Source: Pelagihabitans sp963710535 (GTDB lineage: Bacteria; Bacteroidota; Bacteroidia; Flavobacteriales; Flavobacteriaceae). From it: DNA of 64,000 bases. This document shows positions 17,141 to 25,922 of this stretch, in pieces. Location of the stretch: NCBI GenBank assembly GCA_963710535.1, contig CAVQAW010000010.1, positions 372,001-436,000 of the forward strand. Reading direction: 5' to 3'. A model generated the notes under the pieces. That model did not search any database. It saw nothing but the letters and a program-made list of their open reading frames with translations, and was not told the origin of the DNA. Numbering within the stretch: position 1 is the first letter of the stretch; each line of letters opens with the position of its first letter. The position numbers and the translations under genes are program-made.

Positions 17141-18511
17141 CTATAGGTTGGGAACGGTAACGCTGCCACCTACCCAACAACTAAAGCTCACCGTTTTCCC
17201 GGCCATTCCTTCGGTAAAGATCATTTCCTTGGTCGGAGCCCGTTCAGAATAACTGGCAGCCGACTGGTTGGCGTGGGAGCTCACGGCAGGATCGACACGT
17301 CCCGCTTTTCGCGCCATATCGGCGGCCTTCCAATAGATGGCCCGTTTTTCAAATGGGGTATTGCCACATTCATTGGCACTTTCCGCATATAGACTGGCGA
17401 TCAACAAATAGGCCCTACCATTGGCAGGATTCGCATCGATGGCCTTTTGCGCATAATTCCTAGCGGTTGATTTACTGCCCCTTCGGTATATGGTGGCCAC
17501 TTTATAGGCGATGTTCGAACGCTTGTATGAATCGGTCTCCAGTTGCAGTGCCTTGTTAAAATCAGCGACAGCACCATTGGTGTCACCCGATTTTTGTTTC
17601 AGTGTACCGCCATAAACGTATGCATCTGCGGAGGGATCGAGTGTCAATTGCGCCTCGAACAATTTTTTGAACATGGGGTCGTCGGTACATTCTTTGTTAA
17701 ACATTCTTCCCACGGCCCTTTTCACCCATGTAACATCGCCTTTCTTGGCTTCGAAACCTTTCTCGTACAATGGTATCAGGTTCTCGCAATTGGCCAGAGC
17801 CCCTAATTTGGAATCGATACTGCCTGCGATTTTTCCAAAAGATTCGGAATTGGTCGTGGCAGCGCTAAGTTGCTTTTTCTCTTTTGAAGTCAAGGTATTG
17901 TTCTCTTCCTTAGGCAATAAAGTAGTAATCTGGTCGGTAAGCTTTTTGTTCTCTTCCTCGATTTTCTCGGTCACGTCGTCATAGGCATCAAAAACCTCTT
18001 GCAACTCCTTTTTTCCGGCGCTGTGCAAGTCAACCAAACTGGAAAAATAAAGGTACAGGGCCTTGGGATCCCTGAAGTTTGATTTGTCTTTTGTAAAGGC
18101 TTCGTTAAGTTGACCGTATATCTGTTCATCGGAAATCATTTTATTGTCGTATTGCAATAAAACTTTGTCCTTGACCACATCGGCCAATTTGGCCTTATTG
18201 GGGAAATATTTAAGACTGTTGTCGAACAATGCCAAAAGAGCTTTGATGTGGCCATCTTTTTCAGCTCCGGAACTTTTGTCGATCTTGTCTTTCAATATCC
18301 TTTCCCCGTAGGCAAAATTCGCCCAGTTGATATCGGGACAGTTGTCATAGACCATTTTCCAGGGCGTGTAGGCCGCATCATAATTTTTAACCTTAGCATG
18401 TTCCACATAAATGGAAAGATTGGTATTGCACTCAGGATTTTGGGCCTGGCCTAAGCTGATGCCCATCAACCCAAGGAGCAATAGTGCCGTGAAGTAGCAT
18501 TTCTTTTTCAT
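17141..18511 (-). CDS. Exported tetratricopeptide-repeat protein
   Basis: 456 residues with a signal peptide (cut near LGQAQ, residue 24), so periplasmic or surface-exposed. The middle carries a coiled-coil-like stretch rich in Lys and Glu (VTEKIEEENKKLTD). The region about 300-420 reads as tandem TPRs (GTLKQKSGDTNGAVADFNKALQ, then ANPANGRAYLLIASLYAESA). No enzymatic motif is seen. The C-terminus ends in a hydrophobic WVGGSVTVPNL stretch. It lies between the beta-barrel gene and lptC and probably serves as an envelope assembly scaffold. Flavobacterial relatives are usually left as TPR proteins of unknown role. Confidence 0.88.
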   Translation of the reverse strand: MKKKCYFTALLLLGLMGISLGQAQNPECNTNLSIYVEHAKVKNYDAAYTPWKMVYDNCPDINWANFAYGERILKDKIDKSSGAEKDGHIKALLALFDNSLKYFPNKAKLADVVKDKVLLQYDNKMISDEQIYGQLNEAFTKDKSNFRDPKALYLYFSSLVDLHSAGKKELQEVFDAYDDVTEKIEEENKKLTDQITTLLPKEENNTLTSKEKKQLSAATTNSESFGKIAGSIDSKLGALANCENLIPLYEKGFEAKKGDVTWVKRAVGRMFNKECTDDPMFKKLFEAQLTLDPSADAYVYGGTLKQKSGDTNGAVADFNKALQLETDSYKRSNIAYKVATIYRRGSKSTARNYAQKAIDANPANGRAYLLIASLYAESANECGNTPFEKRAIYWKAADMARKAGRVDPAVSSHANQSAASYSERAPTKEMIFTEGMAGKTVSFSCWVGGSVTVPNL

Positions 18512-18550
18512 TCGTTCAGTATTTTAAAGTGGTTAATGTACTAAATTTTA

Positions 18551-19840
18551 TTAATTTATCTTCCTTTTCTGAAACCAAAGATCGTTAAAAGACAAACCTA
18601 AATTAATCTTCAGATAACTTTCCTCAATAAGGTCGGCTGAGGTAGTTCCCCTTCTTCCCAGTTCAAAACCAAGGTTGAGATTGGAAAAACTTCGGCCAAG
18701 TGGTAGACCAACTCCAAATGTTATGCCAAAATTATTAATTTCTGTATTATTCACAAGCATCCCTGTTTTATCATAACGAATTCCCGCCCTGTAGGTCACC
18801 CGCTTAAAGTAACCGTCGAAGGAAGTGTGGTCGGGGATAAAAAATCCGCCGAAGGCATAGGAACTGGCATCCTGATACACCAAATTGTCAACCGAGAGGA
18901 AGTCATTCGAATAAGTGCTCAATTTTTGGAAACTATATTCCGCGCCCAAAAACCATTTTCTATCCTCGCCGAAGCCGAGTCCCAAGGTTGTCGTCGTTGG
19001 TATCTTGATGTCCGTATTCTTTAAACCCTGGGCCTCCAGATCCACCTCGATGGTCTCTATATCCTGTTCCGAGGATATCAGGAAAGAACCTAACTCCCTC
19101 GAATTTTCAGAGGCAAGGTTGGCCTGGGTATTTACCCTTGCACTGGCAAATAAGGTATATTTGTCTTTGATCAAAGGCGTATAATAGAGGGCATAATTGA
19201 AATCCATTCCGTTCACTTTGGAACTTCTTTGGTCTTTTGTTCCAAATTGCACGTTTTCAACGCTTTGCACACGTTGACTTTCCAATGTCCCGAAATTGAA
19301 GTTCGCGGTGACACCGATGCTCAAAGCCTTAAAAAGTTCATAGCCGGCAGAAAAATAGGCCCTGTTCAGGCCACCATCTCCGGTGAACAAATTATTTACT
19401 TGTGCGCCACTGCTGTTTTCGCTTTGGGAAACCAGGTTATATCCCACCGAAGAGAATGGAATGATGCCCACACCAACCCCGAATCCCTTGCCGAGGCTAA
19501 AACCCAGTGAGAGGTAGTCCAAATTGGTGACCGATGTGTTCTGTTCCTCGGTAAAGCTTTTCAATCGGATGCGATTTTGGGAAATCCCGGCAGTATAGGT
19601 GGTAATGCCAAAATTTTCGCCCACTTGAAGTCCCAATTTGCTATAGGCAGCCGGGTTGGTTAAATTCAGGTGGATGCTGTCCCCATAAACACCGATCGCA
19701 CCCATCATTTGATTTTCTACCGTGTTTGTGGCCCGCAACTCTCCTATTCCAAAATAGGAATATGGCGATATCGTGCCGTTTTGAGCATACAGCCCCATGG
19801 CTGTAAAAAACAGTACAGCAACTACAAATTTTTTTACCAT
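18551..19840 (-). CDS. Outer-membrane beta-barrel protein
   Basis: 429 residues with a signal peptide cut near LYAQ (residue 20). The remainder consists of alternating hydrophobic strands and turns, for example FGVGVGIIPFSSVGYNLV, YFSAGYELFKALSIGV and ITFGVGLPLGRSFSN, ending in an amphipathic strand LGLSFNDLWFQ. The N-terminal SPYSYFGIGELRA stretch is like those of FadL/OMPP1-type flavobacterial barrels. The transported substrate is unknown. The ATG follows the coaX stop codon with no spacer. Being in an operon with lptC suggests, but does not prove, a function in envelope biogenesis. Confidence 0.85.
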   Translation of the reverse strand: MVKKFVVAVLFFTAMGLYAQNGTISPYSYFGIGELRATNTVENQMMGAIGVYGDSIHLNLTNPAAYSKLGLQVGENFGITTYTAGISQNRIRLKSFTEEQNTSVTNLDYLSLGFSLGKGFGVGVGIIPFSSVGYNLVSQSENSSGAQVNNLFTGDGGLNRAYFSAGYELFKALSIGVTANFNFGTLESQRVQSVENVQFGTKDQRSSKVNGMDFNYALYYTPLIKDKYTLFASARVNTQANLASENSRELGSFLISSEQDIETIEVDLEAQGLKNTDIKIPTTTTLGLGFGEDRKWFLGAEYSFQKLSTYSNDFLSVDNLVYQDASSYAFGGFFIPDHTSFDGYFKRVTYRAGIRYDKTGMLVNNTEINNFGITFGVGLPLGRSFSNLNLGFELGRRGTTSADLIEESYLKINLGLSFNDLWFQKRKIN

Positions 19841-20569
19841 TTATTGCTTGTTGTATTCCAATAAATAATTCAGCCCTAGAAGGAGAAAATTGGAATCCGC
19901 AAATATGGTATTTTTTAATCGTTTTGACAAAAATTGGGCATCCCCACCTGTTAAAATAACTGTTAAATGTAGAAAACGAGATCGATATTGGGATATAAAT
20001 CCGTCCAGCTCGTGGCACAGGCCATTGATGACGCCGGTGTGGATGCTCGACTCGGTGGCATTCCCTATAAAATCAAAAAGCTCCTTCGGCGCCAGTAAAG
20101 GGAGGTTGGCGGTTTGTTGGTTCAATGCCCTATAACGCATCCCAAGTCCGGGTGAAATTCCGCCACCCAAATATTCGCCATAGTCGTTGACCAAATCATA
20201 GGTGATGCAGGTGCCGGCATCGATTACCAAGGTATTGCCTTTTGGATTGTGATAAAATGCGGCGGTTGCCAAAGCCATTCGGTCAACCCCCAAGGTATTG
20301 GGGGTTGCATAGGAGTTCTTGAAGGGTACCATCGAACGATGGCTTAACTGGTGCACTTTACAGAATACCGATAACACGATGATGATTTTTGGATCCAAAT
20401 GGTTTACCGAAGAAACGATGGCCCAGCTTATTCTAGGAAAGTTGTCGCAGGTTTGCTTGGCAGCCAATATGGCATCGGATGCATCGGTTTCCTTGCGGTA
20501 TATTAACTTATCCCTATCGAAAACCGCTATTTTTACCAAGGTGTTGCCAGCGTCGATGATCAGGTTCAT
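19841..20569 (-). CDS. coaX: Type III pantothenate kinase
   Basis: 242-residue cytosolic ASKHA-fold kinase catalysing the first step of coenzyme A synthesis. Motifs seen: DAGNT (6-10, phosphate-binding), GVDRMALATAAF, VIDAGTCITYDLV (second phosphate motif), GGGISPGLGMRYRAL and the adenosine-binding TGGDA. Type III enzymes are insensitive to CoA feedback and need a monovalent cation. It is the first gene of the seven-gene envelope operon. On the minus strand a GATCTTTG element upstream differs by one base from the -7 consensus. Confidence 0.95.
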   Translation of the reverse strand: MNLIIDAGNTLVKIAVFDRDKLIYRKETDASDAILAAKQTCDNFPRISWAIVSSVNHLDPKIIIVLSVFCKVHQLSHRSMVPFKNSYATPNTLGVDRMALATAAFYHNPKGNTLVIDAGTCITYDLVNDYGEYLGGGISPGLGMRYRALNQQTANLPLLAPKELFDFIGNATESSIHTGVINGLCHELDGFISQYRSRFLHLTVILTGGDAQFLSKRLKNTIFADSNFLLLGLNYLLEYNKQ

Positions 20570-20623
20570 ATGACAAAGATCATAAATTGATCGATAACCC
20601 CTAGGGCTTTTTTTGCTTTTTTG

Positions 20624-20654
20624 TTTGCATATCGCAAATTTGAAATTATATTTG
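20624..20654 (+). promoter_or_regulatory. Promoter of tRNA-Phe, near-ideal Bacteroidota consensus
   Basis: TTTG at 20624-20627, a 19-nt spacer, then TATATTTG at 20647-20654. Both boxes and the spacing match the known Bacteroidota consensus. Transcription would begin near 20661, about 10 nt before the mature tRNA. Confidence 0.8.
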
Positions 20655-20670
20655 CAGCCCTATTGCAAAA

Positions 20671-20743
20671 GGTGCCTTAGCTCAGTTGGTAGAGCAATGG
20701 ACTGAAAATCCATGTGTCCCTGGTTCGATTCCTGGAGGCACCA
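20671..20743 (+). tRNA. tRNA-Phe (anticodon GAA)
   Basis: 73-nt cloverleaf. The acceptor stem GGTGCCT pairs with AGGCACC, with discriminator A. The D arm contains AGCTCAGTTGGTAGAGC. The anticodon stem ATGGA/TCCAT encloses the loop CTGAAAA, giving anticodon GAA. The T arm CCTGG-TTCGATT-CCTGG is intact. The 3' CCA is not encoded. Confidence 0.97.
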
Positions 20744-20744
20744 C

Positions 20745-20780
20745 AAAAAATCCTTACTTCACGGTAAGGATTTTTTGTTT
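20745..20780 (+). terminator. Intrinsic terminator after tRNA-Phe
   Basis: A 13-bp perfect stem: 20745-20757 pairs with 20764-20776 around a 6-nt loop, core TCCTTAC/GTAAGGA, with flanking A and T runs. The symmetric A/T tracts could let it act on both strands, which would also guard against antisense reading from either side. Confidence 0.85.
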
Positions 20781-20839
20781 TTACTACTACTCTCCTTAGT
20801 TGATTAACTTTGTCGTCGTAATTAAAGCATCGCACAGTT

Positions 20840-21286
20840 ATGGTCTTAAAAACGCTCAATACCCTATTTCAAAGAGATCTGGCCCAATTGGCCACCGAAA
20901 TCGATGCTTATCGGAACGAATCGAATCTTTGGGTCGTCGATAAGGAGATCGCCAATTGTGCGGGCAACCTCTGTTTACATCTGGTCGGCAACCTTAATGC
21001 CTATATCGGGGCGACTTTGGGAGGCTCGGATTATATCAGGCAAAGGGAACTTGAATTTTCGGAAAAAAATATTCCCAAAACCGAATTGCTTCGCCGCATC
21101 AAGGAAACCGCGGCCATTTTGGACAAAACCTTGAAGAAACTCAAGGAAGAGGACATGAACAAGGAATTTCCGCTGATCGTTTTCAAGGAAAAAATGACCA
21201 CGGGCTTTTTTTTGATACATCTCGCAACACATTTGACCTATCATTTGGGCCAAATCAACTATCATCGAAGATTACTTGATTTTTAA
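20840..21286 (+). CDS. DinB-like four-helix-bundle protein
   Basis: 148 residues of the DinB/YfiT fold (DUF1572-like). Histidines that could form the metal site are in LCLHLVGN (about residue 47) and in the C-terminal LIHLATHLTYHLGQINYHR stretch. Family members often bind nickel or zinc and may act as thiol-dependent transferases. The function of this one cannot be assigned. A TAACTTTG box (20805-20812) upstream fits the -7 consensus with no good -33 partner. The kinase gene starts 17 nt after its stop, so these may be one operon. Confidence 0.85.
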   Translation: MVLKTLNTLFQRDLAQLATEIDAYRNESNLWVVDKEIANCAGNLCLHLVGNLNAYIGATLGGSDYIRQRELEFSEKNIPKTELLRRIKETAAILDKTLKKLKEEDMNKEFPLIVFKEKMTTGFFLIHLATHLTYHLGQINYHRRLLDF

Positions 21287-21303
21287 ACTAAAACGCCATT
21301 GTT

Positions 21304-22275
21304 TTGAAGCATATAGATGTCGATGTGCCGCTTGATGAATTAGAGCCATACTTAAAGTCGAACGACTGGTTACATCCCGGGGAGCACCTACTATCGTTGG
21401 AAAAACCTGGGGAGGGCAACATGAACGTGATTGTCAGGGCCAAGACCAACCAGCGCACCTTCATCCTGAAACAATCAAGGCCCTACGTCGAGAAATTCAA
21501 ACAGGTAGAGGCCCCGATCGATCGAATCGCAGTAGAACATCAATTTTACCAGGCTCTCAAAAGGGGAACCATTACTGCCCATATCCCCCGAATATTGGGA
21601 TACGATGCCCTAAATCACCTTTTGATGCTCGAAGATCTGGGCCGATGCGAAGACATGACCTCTGTTTATGGGCTCCGGGAAATAAAGGCGGAGCAGGTTG
21701 AAACGCTGGTGTCGATCCTGGCCATGATCCATCGGACGAAGGCCCCCAAAAACTTTCCAGACAACCATCGCATGCGGCAATTGAACCACCAACATATTTT
21801 TGTGCTGCCTTTTTTGGAGCAGAACGGATTCCCGCTGGATGATGTCCAGATCGGCTTGCAGCAATTGTCGCTTCCCTACAAATCCGACCCCGTATTGAAA
21901 ACTGTGGTGGGAGCTGTTGGGGAAAGATATCTTTCCCGTGGAGATATCCTTTTACATGGCGATTACTATCCCGGCAGTTGGATGACGGCAGGGGAACGTA
22001 TCTATGTGATCGATCCCGAATTCGGATTCGTTGGCTTCAAAGAATTCGATCTGGGCGTCATGGCGGCCCATCTCATTATGGCCACGGGCGAAAGGGCACA
22101 TCTGGAAACGCTGGCACGGTTGTATGGGGGAAACGTCGATGAAAGGTTACTGGCCCAAGTTGCTGGCATAGAGATCATGCGCCGTTTGCTGGGTCTGGCG
22201 CAGTTGCCACTGGAACGTACCCTTGAGGAAAAAGACTATCTTTTGAGAACCGCCTATAAATTGATCTTACCATGA
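21304..22275 (+). CDS. MtnK/APH-like small-molecule kinase
   Basis: 323-residue protein-kinase-fold phosphotransferase. N-lobe lysine in FILKQSRP (Lys56) and helix glutamate in AVEHQF (Glu78). The catalytic loop is LLHGDYYPGSW (Asp220) and the metal loop VIDPEFGF (Asp237). A serine where most APH enzymes have asparagine, and DPEF for the metal loop, are features shared with methylthioribose kinase MtnK. The substrate could be methylthioribose or another ribose-type compound. The only usable start upstream of the conserved region is TTG 21304, since an in-frame stop lies at 21289. The stop overlaps the next ATG by 4 nt, so it is coupled to the ADP-ribosylglycohydrolase gene. Confidence 0.85.
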   Translation: MKHIDVDVPLDELEPYLKSNDWLHPGEHLLSLEKPGEGNMNVIVRAKTNQRTFILKQSRPYVEKFKQVEAPIDRIAVEHQFYQALKRGTITAHIPRILGYDALNHLLMLEDLGRCEDMTSVYGLREIKAEQVETLVSILAMIHRTKAPKNFPDNHRMRQLNHQHIFVLPFLEQNGFPLDDVQIGLQQLSLPYKSDPVLKTVVGAVGERYLSRGDILLHGDYYPGSWMTAGERIYVIDPEFGFVGFKEFDLGVMAAHLIMATGERAHLETLARLYGGNVDERLLAQVAGIEIMRRLLGLAQLPLERTLEEKDYLLRTAYKLILP

Positions 22276-23570
22276 GCCCCAAAATTGTTTTTTTTATAAT
22301 CCTGACCTCCAGCCTAGTGCTGTCCTGTGTTGACAAAACGCCCCAAGTGGTTATTCCAACACCCCAAAAAGTGGCTTATGGTGCCGATTCGCTTCAGCTT
22401 TCCGAGGAAGTGTATTACGACAAGGTTCTGGGTGCCCTGGTTGGATCGGCCATAGGTGATGCCATGGGGGCTTCGACCGAAATGTGGTACCGCGAAGACA
22501 TTCAACTGAAATATGGTTATATCACCGGACTTACCCCTGCCATAAGGGAAAGGTCACCGGAAGGCACTTGGTCAAATAACCTATTGGCAGGAGCCACAAC
22601 CGATGATACCCGTTGGAAATACCTGACGGTAAAATACCTCCGCGAAAACAAAGGAAAACTGAACGGGGAAAATTTTGCCAAATTCATCGCCGACTATTAC
22701 CAATCGGTTGCGAAAAGCCTCTCGGACAAAGACCTTTTGACCGATCCGGATGCCCTGGATAACAGTATTGAAAAAATAGACTGGATCAAGGAATGGGCCA
22801 GGGTGGCGCTTGCCCAGCAAAAAAGCAATCAAGCCTACCAACAGGCCTTGAATCGATTTTATGGTGGCGAAATGTCCTGTGCAGGCCAGCTCTATACGCC
22901 GATGTTCGGACTTGTTTCCAGAACTGCGGAGGGGGCCTATGATTTGGCCTATGATCATGCCATTTTTGATATAGGCTACGCCAAGGACATATCGGCCTTG
23001 GTATCCGCCATGACACAAATGGCTTTGAGGACCCAAAATATCGACTCGATCCTCAATACGGCCACTTTTGTAGATCCCTATGGTTATCAAGACAGTAGAT
23101 TGGTAAGGCGCATTCCCTATTCGGTCGCGGACGCTTCGATTAAAAAAGTATTGGCAATCCAAGACATGGCCATCCCCGATTCGTTATTGACCCAGAAGGC
23201 AGTGACCTATCGCATGCCAAAAGGATTCCCAGGGAATAGGGAAGACTGGATCAGACAAGAAATGATCTATCAGTTTTTGGAGGACCATGAAATGGCCATC
23301 CCTTTTCATGCAGGAGAAATATGGCAGATATTGGTCACTGCGCTCGAATTCGGACAAGGCGATTTTGAAAAAACCATGATGTTCATTATAAACTATGGCC
23401 GTGACAATGATACGGTCGGAGCCGTGGCAGGGATGATCATGGGAGCGAAAGAAGGTTATAAAAAACTGCCCGCTCCATGGAAAGAAACAATTTTACGGGT
23501 AAACAAGGAAAACATGGGCATCGATCTCGAAGCCATGGCCCGGGAAATGACCTCCGTAGCAAAAGAATAG
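22272..23570 (+). CDS. ADP-ribosylglycohydrolase family lipoprotein
   Basis: 432 residues. An SPII signal with lipobox VLSC (Cys19) would place the enzyme on the outside of the cytoplasmic membrane. The ADP-ribosylglycohydrolase fold spans about 48-415: GALVGSAIGDAMGAS (Asp63), TTDDTRW (Asp111, Asp112) and near the C-terminus DNDTVGAVAG (Asp378, Asp380). These are the dinuclear-metal ligands of DraG/ARH enzymes. Such enzymes cleave N- or O-glycosidic bonds to ADP-ribose. Some homologues have other substrates, and most are cytosolic, so the lipoprotein signal is unusual. ATGA overlap with the MtnK-like kinase indicates joint work on a ribose-containing compound (inference). Confidence 0.9.
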   Translation: MSPKIVFFIILTSSLVLSCVDKTPQVVIPTPQKVAYGADSLQLSEEVYYDKVLGALVGSAIGDAMGASTEMWYREDIQLKYGYITGLTPAIRERSPEGTWSNNLLAGATTDDTRWKYLTVKYLRENKGKLNGENFAKFIADYYQSVAKSLSDKDLLTDPDALDNSIEKIDWIKEWARVALAQQKSNQAYQQALNRFYGGEMSCAGQLYTPMFGLVSRTAEGAYDLAYDHAIFDIGYAKDISALVSAMTQMALRTQNIDSILNTATFVDPYGYQDSRLVRRIPYSVADASIKKVLAIQDMAIPDSLLTQKAVTYRMPKGFPGNREDWIRQEMIYQFLEDHEMAIPFHAGEIWQILVTALEFGQGDFEKTMMFIINYGRDNDTVGAVAGMIMGAKEGYKKLPAPWKETILRVNKENMGIDLEAMAREMTSVAKE

Positions 23571-23593
23571 AAGTCCCGCGGCAGCCAACGAAA

Positions 23594-25162
23594 TCACCAG
23601 ATACTTTTTACACTGCCCATTTGGAAGTCTTTCAACACCAAGGCCTCCGGCCTTGTATTTTCCACTTCGAACCGATCGAACGGCTTGCTGGGAAATAGTT
23701 GAACCGTCATCACATATTCGCCTTTATTGATAAAGACTTCCAATGAAGACCAATCGAGCAACAACCTCACTTCGTAACCCTCCACTGGCAAATCAACTAT
23801 GGGCATTTGTTGTACTTTTTCGGCAAAGCTTTCTTTAAAATCAATTCTTCCTGCCGACTTGCGATCTAAAAGAAAAAGTTTCCGTTTGCCATCCATGGTG
23901 AGGGTAAGGCGTTCTCCAGCCCCGTTTTTTAAGTGCAGTACAAAGTCAGTGGAGGAAGTAGTAAACTTGATTTCCGACTGATTGCCATCGTTGAGCGGCA
24001 GGCTTTCCGTTTGATTCCCCTCTACTGCGATTTCCTTGGGTGCTCCCGAATCGATTATATTGTCGAGACCCTCCACCGGATAGTTGAAGAGCTCATAGCG
24101 ATCCCCTACCTTCTTTAGGGAAAGTGTCCGGGGCAAGGTCATGGCGCTGCGCCAGTTTTCTGTTGGTGTTGCCGTTGCATAGGCCCAGTTGCTCATCCAC
24201 CCGATAAAAATGGGGTTTTCATCAGGAACATTGCTAAAAGTGACTCCAGCGTAATTGTCGGTCCCCCAATCGACCCATCCTTCCCCTTTCTGTTGGGCGG
24301 TAAAGGTCTTTCCATCAAAATTCCCCACAAAATATTGGGTGCCACTTCCACCATTGGGAGCCCCAGGATTGATGCTGATCAACAAGACCCATTTGGTTTC
24401 GCCGGTACCATCGACCTTGAAAGATAAAAGATCCGGACATTCCCAAACCCCTCCGTGTGCCCCGATATCTTTTCCAAAATCACCTTGTTTTTGCCAATCG
24501 ATAAGATTTTGGGAGCTATAAAACTCAGCGTGATCGCCCGCTACCAGCGTTAGCACCCAACTTTGGCTTTCCTCGTGCCAAATAACCTTTGGGTCCCTAA
24601 AATCCTTTACGCCTGGATTTCGGATGACGGGATTGGCTTTGTATTTCGTCCAAGACTTTCCATTGTCCAAGCTATAGGCAATGCCCTGGGTTTCATAATC
24701 GGTTTTGCCCGCTTTTTCAGCTTCCATATCGTGATAGGTGAAAATAGCCACCAAAGGCGGATTTTCAAGGCTGCCAAAACCAGAACTGTTCTTGGCATCA
24801 AGAACAGCGCTGCCTGAAAAAATAAGTCCGTGTTCATCCGGATATAGCGCTATGGGCTGATGTTGCCAATATATGAGGTCGGTACTCGTGGCGTGGCCCC
24901 AATGCATGGGCCCCCAAACGATATCCTCGGGATAGTACTGATAGAACATATGATAGATGCCCTGGTTATATACCAACCCATTGGGATCATTCATCCACAT
25001 ACGCTCAGGGGAAAAATGAAATTGGGGACGGAAGGCTTCCTTATAATAAGCGGTATCGGTTTTGGTGGTAGCCATAGGTACTTGCTTCCGTTCGTTGTTT
25101 TTACAAGAGCTTAAAGCGATTGACAAGAGCAAAAGGAAAAATGTCATTTTATTTCCATTCAT
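23594..25162 (-). CDS. GH32 beta-fructosidase lipoprotein (levanase/inulinase/invertase type)
   Basis: 522 residues with an SPII signal, lipobox LSSC (Cys20). The five-bladed GH32 propeller begins with MWMNDPNGLVY (nucleophile Asp59). The transition-state residue is in DFRDPK (Asp190) and the acid/base in WECPDL (Glu241). The C-terminal 150 residues form the usual beta-sandwich, including SLEVFINKGEYVMT and DRFEVENT. It should hydrolyse terminal fructose from sucrose, levan or inulin at the cell surface or in the periplasm. There is no SusC/SusD pair, fructokinase or regulator next to it, so it stands alone here rather than in a fructan locus. Confidence 0.94.
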   Translation of the reverse strand: MNGNKMTFFLLLLSIALSSCKNNERKQVPMATTKTDTAYYKEAFRPQFHFSPERMWMNDPNGLVYNQGIYHMFYQYYPEDIVWGPMHWGHATSTDLIYWQHQPIALYPDEHGLIFSGSAVLDAKNSSGFGSLENPPLVAIFTYHDMEAEKAGKTDYETQGIAYSLDNGKSWTKYKANPVIRNPGVKDFRDPKVIWHEESQSWVLTLVAGDHAEFYSSQNLIDWQKQGDFGKDIGAHGGVWECPDLLSFKVDGTGETKWVLLISINPGAPNGGSGTQYFVGNFDGKTFTAQQKGEGWVDWGTDNYAGVTFSNVPDENPIFIGWMSNWAYATATPTENWRSAMTLPRTLSLKKVGDRYELFNYPVEGLDNIIDSGAPKEIAVEGNQTESLPLNDGNQSEIKFTTSSTDFVLHLKNGAGERLTLTMDGKRKLFLLDRKSAGRIDFKESFAEKVQQMPIVDLPVEGYEVRLLLDWSSLEVFINKGEYVMTVQLFPSKPFDRFEVENTRPEALVLKDFQMGSVKSIW

Positions 25163-25219
25163 ATCAAAATGTTTTTAAATAGTCTCAGACCAGCCTCATA
25201 GAGAGCGCCTCTAAAATAC

Positions 25220-25227
25220 TATCTTTG
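25220..25227 (+). promoter_or_regulatory. -7 promoter element upstream of the rhodanese gene
   Basis: TATCTTTG matches TAnnTTTG and lies 18 nt before the ATG. I see no TTG at the expected distance for the -33 box. Confidence 0.4.
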
Positions 25228-25245
25228 TGATCGATTACAGTTGTT

Positions 25246-25776
25246 ATGAAAGTTTTTTTGAATAATGTTATGCTTTTGCTTGCCGGCACCTCGACCTTAT
25301 TGGCACAGAAAAGCATTGACAATGCACTTGAAAAATGGAACAAGGGCACGGTACCCTATATCTATGCCGATACCCTCGCCCAGCGGAATAACCAATATGT
25401 GCTCATTGATACGAGGGCTATCGAAGAGTATCGGGTAAGTCATCTCAAAGAGGCTTATTGGGCCGGGGATAAGGAATTCAACAAAGATTCTGTCATGGCC
25501 AGGATTCCAAACAAAAAAACCCCTATTGTGGTGTATTGCAGTATAGGGGTGCGTTCGGAAGACCTTGGAGAAAAGCTAATGGCTTTGGGCTATAGCGATG
25601 TGAAAAACCTTTATGGCGGCATCTTCGAATGGGTCAACAAAGGCCAACCGGTTTACGATAAAAAGGAAGAGGAAACCAACAAGGTTCATGCCTTTAACAA
25701 GCATTGGGGGAAATTGTTGATTAAGGGAGAACGGGTTTATGATGACAAAGACCTATCGACGACGAAACCTCAATAA
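25246..25776 (+). CDS. Exported rhodanese-like domain protein
   Basis: 176 residues with an N-terminal signal peptide (cut near TLLAQ, residue 21), so periplasmic. The rhodanese domain covers about 42-145. The active-site loop is CSIGVRS (98-104) with Cys98 intact. The preceding strand TPIVVYC and the CH2A-like LIDTRAIEEYRVSHLKEA are typical. Rhodanese domains carry sulfane sulfur or bind oxyanions. Similar rhodanese genes occur next to arsenosugar genes in other bacteria, and the following three genes fit that type of locus. A 146-nt gap separates it from the next gene. Confidence 0.9.
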   Translation: MKVFLNNVMLLLAGTSTLLAQKSIDNALEKWNKGTVPYIYADTLAQRNNQYVLIDTRAIEEYRVSHLKEAYWAGDKEFNKDSVMARIPNKKTPIVVYCSIGVRSEDLGEKLMALGYSDVKNLYGGIFEWVNKGQPVYDKKEEETNKVHAFNKHWGKLLIKGERVYDDKDLSTTKPQ

Positions 25777-25922
25777 AACAGAGATTTGCACTAATACCCA
25801 TTCTAAATCATGTTCGTTTGAAACCAAGTCATTTCAAAAAGACAACCCTATCCGTTTCGCTTCACTTATTTGCCGAATCGATCAATAAATCCACTTTCCC
25901 CTAATCCCTTATTCTAAATAAC

